This document shows, piece after piece, positions 26,901 through 35,900 of a stretch of 64,000 nucleotides of DNA. The notes beneath the pieces are model-generated. The model searched no databases and was not told the DNA's origin. It worked only from the letters and a program-made list of their open reading frames with translations. A program made the translations under genes and the position numbers. The stretch spans positions 5,688,001 to 5,752,000 of the forward strand of contig NZ_CP060825.1 of the NCBI RefSeq assembly GCF_014489615.1. The letters are read 5' to 3'. The stretch's first letter is position 1, and each line of letters begins with the position of its first letter. This DNA comes from Streptomyces genisteinicus. GTDB taxonomy: Bacteria > Actinomycetota > Actinomycetes > Streptomycetales > Streptomycetaceae.

Positions 26901-29900
26901 GGGTTCTCGGACGGTGCGGGTGTGCTGGTGGTGGAGCGTCTGTCGGACGCGCGGCGCAACGGTCGCCGGATTCTGGGTGTGGTGCGGGGCAGCGCGGTGA
27001 ACCAGGACGGTGCGAGCAATGGTCTGACGGCTCCGAACGGTCCGTCGCAGGAGCGGGTGATCCGTGCGGCGCTGGCGTCGGCCGGTCTGTCGGCGTCCGA
27101 GGTGGACGCGGTGGAGGGGCACGGTACGGGGACGAAGCTGGGTGACCCGATCGAGGCGCAGGCGCTGCTGGCGACGTATGGCCGGGAGCGGGCTGGGGAG
27201 CCGTTGTGGCTGGGGTCGATCAAGTCGAACATCGGTCACACGTCGGCTGCCGCGGGTGTGGCGGGTGTGATCAAGATGGTGATGGCGATGCGGTACGGGG
27301 TGCTGCCGCCGACGCTGCACGTGGATGAGCCGTCGCCGCATGTGGAGTGGGAGTCGGGCGAGGTTCGGCTGCTGACCGAGGCCCGGGAGTGGGCGGTCGA
27401 GGGCGGGCGTCCGCGTCGCGCGGGGATCTCCTCGTTCGGTGTGAGCGGGACCAACGCGCACCTGATCCTGGAGGAGGCGCCGGCCGCCGAGGTGCCGGCG
27501 GAGCGGGCAGCCTTCGGTGCGCCGGTGCCGGTGGTGCTGTCGGGCCGCTCCGATGCCGCGTTGCGCGCCCAGGCGGAGCGACTGCACGCACACCTGGTGG
27601 CACACCCGGAGCTGTCCGCTCTCGACACCGCGTTTTCGTCGGTGACGTCGCGTGCGCTGCTGGAGCGGCGTGCGGTGGTGGTGGCGTCGGGGCGTGAGGA
27701 GTTGCTGGCGCGGCTGGCCGATGTCGCGGCCTCGGATTCGGGTGTCGGGGGCAAGTCGGCGTTTCTGTTCACGGGGCAGGGGTCCCAGCGTCGGGGGATG
27801 GGGCTGGAACTGGCGTCGCGGTTTCCGGTGTTCGAGCAGGCGCTCAGCGAGGTGTGTGCGGAGCTGGATCCGCGGTTGGGGCGTTCGCTGCGGGAGTTGC
27901 TGGCCGCAGACGGTGAGGTGCTGAACGCGACGGAGTTCACGCAGGCGGCACTGTTCGCGGTCGAGGTGGCGTTGTTCCGTCTGGCGGAGTCGTTGTCGAT
28001 CCGGCCCGACTTTCTGATCGGCCACTCGGTGGGTGAGATTGCTGCCGCGCACGTGGCCGGAGTGCTCTCCCTCGCGGACGCTGCCGAACTCGTTGTGGCA
28101 CGTGGCCGGTTGATGGGTGGGCTGCCCGCGGGTGGTGCGATGGTGGCGGTTCAGGCCGCCGAGGCCGAGGTGGCCGCATCCCTGACGGGGTTCGAGGGCC
28201 GGTTGGAGATCGCCGCGGTCAACGGGCCGCTCGCGGTCGTCGTGTCCGGTGACGCGGACGCGGTGGAGGAGTGGCTGCCTGCCTGGGAGGGGCGCAAGAC
28301 GTCCCGCCTGCGGGTGTCGCATGCCTTCCACTCGCCGCGCATGGAGCCGATGCTGGAGGAGTTCCGCGCGGTCGCGGAGGGCTTGTCCTACGGGGCTCCC
28401 GCGATTCCGGTGGTCTCCAACGTCACCGGCGAGGTCGTCGCCGGCTTCGACGCCGAGTACTGGGTGCGTCACGTCCGCCAGGCCGTCCGCTTCGCCGACG
28501 GCGTCGCCACCCTCTGGGGCCTGGGTGTTCGCCGGTTCCTGGAGCTGGGACCTGACGCGGTGCTGTCGGCGATGGCCCGCCAGTGTGTCGAGGACCGGGA
28601 CGCCGAGGCGGTGTTCGTCCCGGCTCTGCGCTCCAAGCACCCGGAGGCGGACACCTTCGCCGCGTTCCTGGGCCGGGCCCACACCTCCGGTGCGGGCGTC
28701 GACTGGGACGCGTACTACACCGGCAGCGGCGCGCGCCGCGTCGACCTCCCCACCTACGCCTTCCAGCGGGAGAACTACTGGCTGATGCCCTCCGCCGGAA
28801 CCGGTGATGTGTCCGCCGCGGGGCTGGACCGCGTCGAACACCCCGTCCTCGCCGCCGCCGTTCAGTTCGGTGATCGGGACGAGTGGGTGTTCACGGGGCG
28901 GATCTCGGGTGAGAGCCAGCCGTGGTTGCTTGACCATGTGGTGTTGGGGACGGTGATCGTTCCGGGGACTGCGTGGGTGGAGTTGGCGCTGGCTGCGGGT
29001 CGGCGTGTGGGTGTGCCGGTGGTGGATGAGCTGGTGATGGAGTCGCCGCTGCTGCTGGAGGAGGGCGCGGCCGCTCAACTGCGGCTCACGGTCGGGCCTG
29101 TGGGTGAGGACGGTCGTCGTGAGGTGACGGTGTTCGCTCGTCCGGAGGTCTCGGATGCCGATGAGCCGGCGGTGGCGATGGTTTGCCATGCGCGTGGCTG
29201 GCTGGCTCCGGAGGACACCGCTGCCGTGGCGCCGTGGGTGCCGGGTGTGTGGCCGCCGGTCGGTGGTGTGGAGATGTCGGGTGACGTTCTCTACGCGGGG
29301 ATGGCGGAGCTCGGTTTCGATTACGGGCCGGTGTTCCAGGGTGTGCGCACCGCCTGGTCGATCGACGACCACGTCTTTGCCGAGGTGGGGCTGCCGGGTG
29401 ATTCCGGTGGTGAGGGCTTCGGGATGCATCCGGCGTTGTTCGACGCGTCGTTGCACGGTGCGTTCGCGGACAGGGGTGGGGATGGCGGGTCGACGATTCT
29501 GCCGTTCTCGTGGTCCGGGGTGCGTGCGGGGCGTGCGGGTCTGTCGCGGGTGCGGGTGCGGATCGCTCCGGCTGGTGATGCGGCCCTGCGGGTGGATGTC
29601 GTCTCGGACGAGGGCGAGCATGTGCTGAGTCTGGAGCGGCTGGCGATGCGTCCGGTCGAGCCGGCGCAGTTGGAGGCGCTGCGTCGTGGTGCGGGGCAGC
29701 CGGTCTACGAGCTGGGCTGGGCACCCGCCCAGCCCGCCGCCACCACCACAACCGCCACCCGCACCGCCGTCCTCGGTGACCTCGCTCTGAGCGGTGCGCC
29801 GTTCGCCGACCTGGGCGCGCTCGAAAGTGCCCTGGCCGACGGTGCCGAGGCCCCTGAACTGGTGCTTGCGGCCGTCGGTTCCGCGGAATCCACGGTGTCC

Positions 29901-32900
29901 GGAACCGCTGCCGAGGCGCTGGCGCTGGTGCAGCGGTGGCTGGCGAGTGAGTGGCTGACCGAGGCACGGCTGGTCGTCGTCACGCGTGGCGCGGTGTCCG
30001 TGGCGGACGGCGAGCCGGCGGATGTCGCGCAGGCCGCCGTCTGGGGTCTGCTGCGCAGCGCCCAGTCCGAGCATCCGGGCCGCTTCGTCCTCGTCGATCT
30101 CGACGCGGACGGCGCTGCCGAACCCGACTGGGGCACCCTGCTCGGTGCGGACGAGCCGCAGCTCGCCGTGCGCGACGGCAAGCTCCTCGCGCCCCGGCTG
30201 GCGCGGACATCGACCGGGACCGGGGCCGCCCCGTTCGCCGCCGACGGCACAGTGGTGATCACCGGTGGCACGGGTGGTCTGGGCGCGCTGTTCGCCCGCC
30301 ACCTCGCCACTGCCCACGGCGTGCGGCACCTGCTGCTCCTCAGCCGCCGTGGCCCGGCCGCCGAGGGCGCGGCGGAACTCGTCGCGGAGCTGGCGTCGCT
30401 CGGAGCCGAGGCCCGGATCGTGGCGTGCGACGTCTCCGACCGCGACCAGCTCGCCGCAGCGCTCGGTGCCGTCGAGCAGCCGCTGACCGCCGTGGTGCAC
30501 ACCGCCGGTGTGCTGGACGACGGCGTGGTCGAATCCCTGACGCCCGAGCGCGTCGAGGCCGTGCTGCGCCCCAAGGTGGACGCGGCGCTGCACCTCCACG
30601 AGCTGACGGCCGACGCGGACCTCACCACCTTCGTGGTCTTCTCCTCGATGGCCGCGCTCGTCGGCAACCCGGGGCAGGCCAACTACGCGGCCGCCAACGC
30701 CGCGTTGGACGCGCTGGCCGCGTCGCGCAGGGCCGCCGGCCTGCCCGCCACGTCCCTCGCCTGGGGCGTCTGGTCGCATGGTGCCGGCATGGGCGCCGCC
30801 CTGGAGGAGGCCGAACTGGCCCGCCTGGAGCGGATGGGCATGAAGGCCCTCACCGCCGAGACCGGCCTCGCCCTCTTCGACCAGGCGCTGGGCGCGGACG
30901 CCGCCGTGGTCGTCCCCACTCACCTCGACCAGGCCGTGCTGCGGGCCCAGGCGCGGGCCGGGATGCTCCCGCCACTGCTGCGCGGGCTCGTCACCCTGCC
31001 CGCGCGGCCCGCGGGCGGTGCCGGTGCGCTCGCCCAGCGGCTCGCGGCCGTGCCGGAGGCCGACCGGGACCGGGTCGTGCTCGACCTGGTGCAGGCGCAG
31101 GTCGCCTCCGTCCTCGGTCACGTCTCGGCGTCCGCCGTCGGTCCCGAGCGCGCGTTCAAGGACCTCGGCTTCGACTCGCTGAGCGCCGTCGAGCTGCGCA
31201 ACCGGCTCACCCAGGCCACCGGGGCGCGGCTGCCCGCCACGCTCGTCTTCGACCACCCCACACCCGCCGCCGTCGCCCGGTTCCTGACGGCGCAGGTGAC
31301 TCCGGCGAAGCAGGCCGCCGCCGGCCGCGCCGTGGTGCGCAGGCAGTCGGCGGACGCGGGCGAGCCGCTGGCGATCGTCGGCATGAGCTGCCGCTACCCG
31401 GGCGGGGTGACCTCGCCCGAGGAGCTGTGGGAGCTCGTCGCGCAGGGGCGTGACGCCATCGGCCCGTTCCCGACCGACCGGGGCTGGGACCTGGAGGGCC
31501 TGTACGACCCGGACCCGGACCGGCTCGGCACGGTGTACACGCGGGCCGGCGGCTTCGTCCACGGGGCGGGCCGGTTCGACGCGGACTTCTTCGGGATCAG
31601 CCCGCGTGAGGCGACGGCGATGGACCCGCAGCAGCGACTGCTGCTGGAGGCGTCCTGGGAGGCGTTCGAGCACGCCGGGATCGCGCCGACCTCGCTCAAG
31701 GGCGACAACATCGGCGTCTTCTGCGGCGTCAGCTCGTCCGACTACGGCGTCAGCGGGTCCGCCGCGCAGGTCGAGGGCTTCCGGCTGACCGGCTCCAGCA
31801 CCAGTGTGGTGTCCGGCCGGATCGCCTACATCCTCGGCCTGGAGGGCCCGGCCGTGTCCGTGGACACGGCGTGCTCGTCCTCGGCCGTCGCCCTGCACTT
31901 CGCCTCCCAGGCGCTGCGGGCCGGCGAGTGCGAGATGGCGCTCATCGGCGGCGTCACCATCATGTCCGGGCCGTTCCTGCTGACCGAGTTCAGCCGCCAG
32001 CGCGGTCTGTCCACGGACGGCCGGTGCCGCGCCTACGCGGCGGGCGCCGACGGCACCGGGTTCTCCGACGGTGTCGGTGTCCTCGTCGTCGAACGGCTCT
32101 CCGACGCGCGGCGCAAGGGCCACAAGGTGCTGGCCGTGCTGCGGGGCAGCGCGATCAACCAGGACGGTGCGAGCAACGGCATCACCGCCCCCAACGGCCC
32201 CTCGCAGGAGCGGGTGATCCGCGCTGCGCTCGCCAGTGCCGGTCTGTCGCCGTCCGAGGTGGACGCGGTGGAGGGCCATGGCACGGGCACGAAGCTGGGT
32301 GACCCGATCGAGGCGCAGGCCCTCCTCGCGACCTACGGCAGCGACCGTGCGAACGAGCCGCTGTGGCTCGGCTCGATCAAGTCCAACATCGGTCACACCT
32401 CGGCCGCCGCCGGTGTCGCCGGTGTCATCAAGATGGTCATGGCGATGCGCAACGGTGTGCTGCCGCGCACCCTGCACGTGGACGAGCCGTCGCCGCACGT
32501 GGAGTGGGAGTCGGGCGAGGTCCGGCTGCTGACCGAGGCCCGCACGTGGGCGGCCGAGGACGGCCGTCCGCGCCGGGCGGGCATCTCCTCGTTCGGTGTG
32601 AGCGGCACCAACGCCCACATCATCGTCGAGGAGGCCCCGGCGGAGGAGCCGGTCGCCGAGGCGCCCGACGCCGCACCGGACGCGCCGCACACCGCCGTCC
32701 CGGTCGTAGTGTCGGCCCGCAGCTCCGCCGCCCTGCGGGCGCAGGCCGAGCGGCTGCACGCGCATCTGACCGCGCACCCCGAGCTGACGCCGGCCGACGT
32801 CGCCCACTCCGCCGCGACCACCCGGGCGCTGCTGGAGCGCCGGGCGACCGTGGCCGCGACGGACCGGGACACCCTGCTCGCCGGTCTCGCCTCCCTCGCC

Positions 32901-35900
32901 GCCGGCGAGCCGTCCGCCCATGTGGCGGAGGGGCAGATCATCGGTTCCGGTGTGAAGCCGGTGTTCGTGTTCCCGGGGCAGGGGGCGCAGTGGGAGGGCA
33001 TGGCGGTCGAACTGCTCAACTCCTCACCGGTGTTCGCGGCGGAGGTCGCGGCGTGCGGGGAGGCGTTGGCGGAGTTCGTGGACTGGCGTCTGGAGGATGT
33101 GCTGCGAGGGGTGCCCGGGGCGCCGTCGCTGGAGCGTGTGGATGTGGTGCAGCCGGCGCTCTTCGCGGTGATGGTGTCGCTGGCGGCGTTGTGGCGTTCG
33201 TACGGTGTGGAGCCGGCGGCCGTCGTCGGGCATTCGCAGGGGGAGATCGCGGCCGCGTATGTGGCGGGTGGTCTGTCGCTCAGGGACGCGGCGCGGATCG
33301 TGGCGGTGCGTTCGCAGCTGGTGCGTGACCGGCTGGCGGGGCGTGGCGGGATGATGTCGGTGGCGCTGGGTGCGGAGCGGGCGGAGGAGCTGATCGCTCC
33401 GTTCGCCGGTGCGGTGTCGGTGGCGGCCGTGAACGGTCCGTCGTCGGTCGTCGTCGCGGGTGACCCGGCGGCGCTGGACGAGATCGCGGCCCGCTGCGAG
33501 AGCGACGGTGTGCGCGCCCGCCGCGTCAACGTCGACTACGCCTCCCACACCGACCACGTCGAGGCATTGGAGGCGGAGCTGCACGAGGCCCTGGCCGCCG
33601 TCGCGCCGACGGCCGGCACGGTCCCGCTGTACTCCACCGCCGTCGGCGCGTTCGTCGACACCGCGACGATGGACGCCGCCTACTGGTACGGCAATCTGCG
33701 TGCCCGGGTCGGTTTCGAGCCCGCCATCCGCGCGCTCGTCGAGGACGGCGCGGGCTGCTTCCTGGAGATGTCGCCCCACCCCGTCCTCACCATGGCCGTG
33801 GAGGAGACCGTCGAGGCGAGCGGCGCGGCGGACCGTGTGTCCGTCACCGGCTCGCTGCGCCGCGACGAGGGCGGCCTCGCCCGCTTCTGGCTGTCGCTCG
33901 GGCAGGCCGACATCGCCGGTGTGACCGTCGACTGGCCGTCCGTCTTCGCCGGTACCGGCGCGCGGCGCGTGGATCTGCCGACGTACGCCTTCCAGCGGGA
34001 GAACTACTGGCTGATGCCGTCCGCGGGTGCCGGTGATGTGGCGGCTGCGGGGCTGGACCGGGTGGAGCACCCCGTGCTCGCCGCCGCCGTTCAGTTGGGT
34101 GATCGGGACGAGTGGGTGTTCACGGGGCGGATCTCGGGTGAGAGCCAGCCGTGGTTGCTTGACCATGTGGTGTTGGGGACGGTGATTGTTCCGGGGACTG
34201 CGTGGGTGGAGTTGGCGCTGGCTGCGGGTCGGCGTGTGGGTGTGCCGGTGGTGGATGAGCTGGTGATGGAGTCGCCGCTGCTGCTGGAGGAGGGTGCGGC
34301 TGCTCAACTGCGGGTGTCGGTGGGTGCGGCGGGTGAGGACGGTCGTCGTGAGGTGACGGTGTTCGCTCGTCCGGAGGTCTCGGATGCCGATGAGTCGGCG
34401 GTGATGGTCTGTCATGCGCGGGGCTGGCTGGCTCCGGAGGACACCGCTGCTGTGGCGTCGTGGGTGCCGGGTGTGTGGCCGCCGGTGGGTGGTGTGGAGA
34501 TGTCGGGTGACGTTCTCTACGCGGGGATGGCGGAGCTCGGTTTCGATTACGGGCCGGTGTTCCAGGGTGTGCGTAGCGCCTGGTCGATCGACGATCACGT
34601 GTATGCGGAGGTGGGGCTGCCGGGTGATTCCGGTGGTGAGGGCTTCGGGATGCATCCGGCGTTGTTCGATGCGTCGTTGCATGGTGCGTTCGTGGAGAAG
34701 GGTGGGGATGGCGGGTCGACGATTCTGCCGTTCTCGTGGTCCGGGGTGCGTGCGGGGCGTGTGGGTCTGTCGCGGGTGCGGGTGCGGATCGCTCCGGCTG
34801 GTGATGCGGCGTTGCGGGTGGATGTCGTCTCGGACGAGGGCGAGCATGTGCTGGGTCTGGAGCGGCTGGCGATGCGTCCGGTCGAGCCGGCGCAGTTGGA
34901 GGCGCTGCGTCGTGGTGCGGGGCAGCCGGTCTACGAACTCGGCTGGGCACCCGTCCAGCCTGCCACCGCTACCACCACCGCAGCCGCCACCCGCACCGCC
35001 GTCCTCGGTGACGACCTCGGCGAGCTGGAGGGCGTGGTCGCCGACGGCGGCCAGGCACCCGACGCCGTCCTCGCGCACATCGTCACGCCCGACGGGTCTC
35101 CGGCCGACGCCGCGCGGACCGCGACCGATGAGGCGCTGGCGCTGGTGCAGCGGTGGCTGGCGAGTGAGTGGCTGACCGAGGCCCGGCTGGTCGTCGTCAC
35201 CCGTGGCGCGGTCTCCGTCGACGGCGAGTCGCCCGATGTCGCGCAGGCCGCCGTCTGGGGTCTGCTGCGCAGCGCCCAGTCCGAGCACCCGGGCCGTTTC
35301 GTCCTCGTCGATCTCGACGCGGACGGCGCTGCCGAACCCGACTGGGGGACCCTGCTCGGTGCGGACGAGCCGCAGCTCGCCGTGCGCGACGGCAAGCTCC
35401 TCGCGCCCCGGCTGGCGCGGGCATCGACCGGCACCGGGGCCGCCGCGTTCGATCCGGACGGCACGGTGGTGATCACCGGTGGCACGGGTGGTCTGGGCGC
35501 GCTGTTCGCCCGCCACCTCGCCACCGCCCACGGAGTGCGGCATCTGCTGCTCCTCAGCCGCCGCGGCCCGGCCGCCGAGGGCGCGGCCGAACTCGTCGCC
35601 GAACTGGCCGAGTCGGGCTGCGAGGCCCGGATCGTGGCGTGCGACGTCTCCGACCGCGATCAGCTCGCCGCAGCGCTCGGCGCCGTCGAGCAGCCGCTGA
35701 CCGCCGTCGTGCACACCGCCGGTGTGCTGGACGACGGCGTGGTCGAGTCCCTGACGCCCGAGCAGATCGAGCGCGTCATGCGTCCGAAGGTGGACGCGGC
35801 GCTGCACCTGCACGAGCTGACGGCGGGCGCCGACCTCTCCGCGTTCGTCGTCTTCTCCTCGGTCGCCGCCCTCATGGGCAGCCCGGGCCAGGGCAACTAC

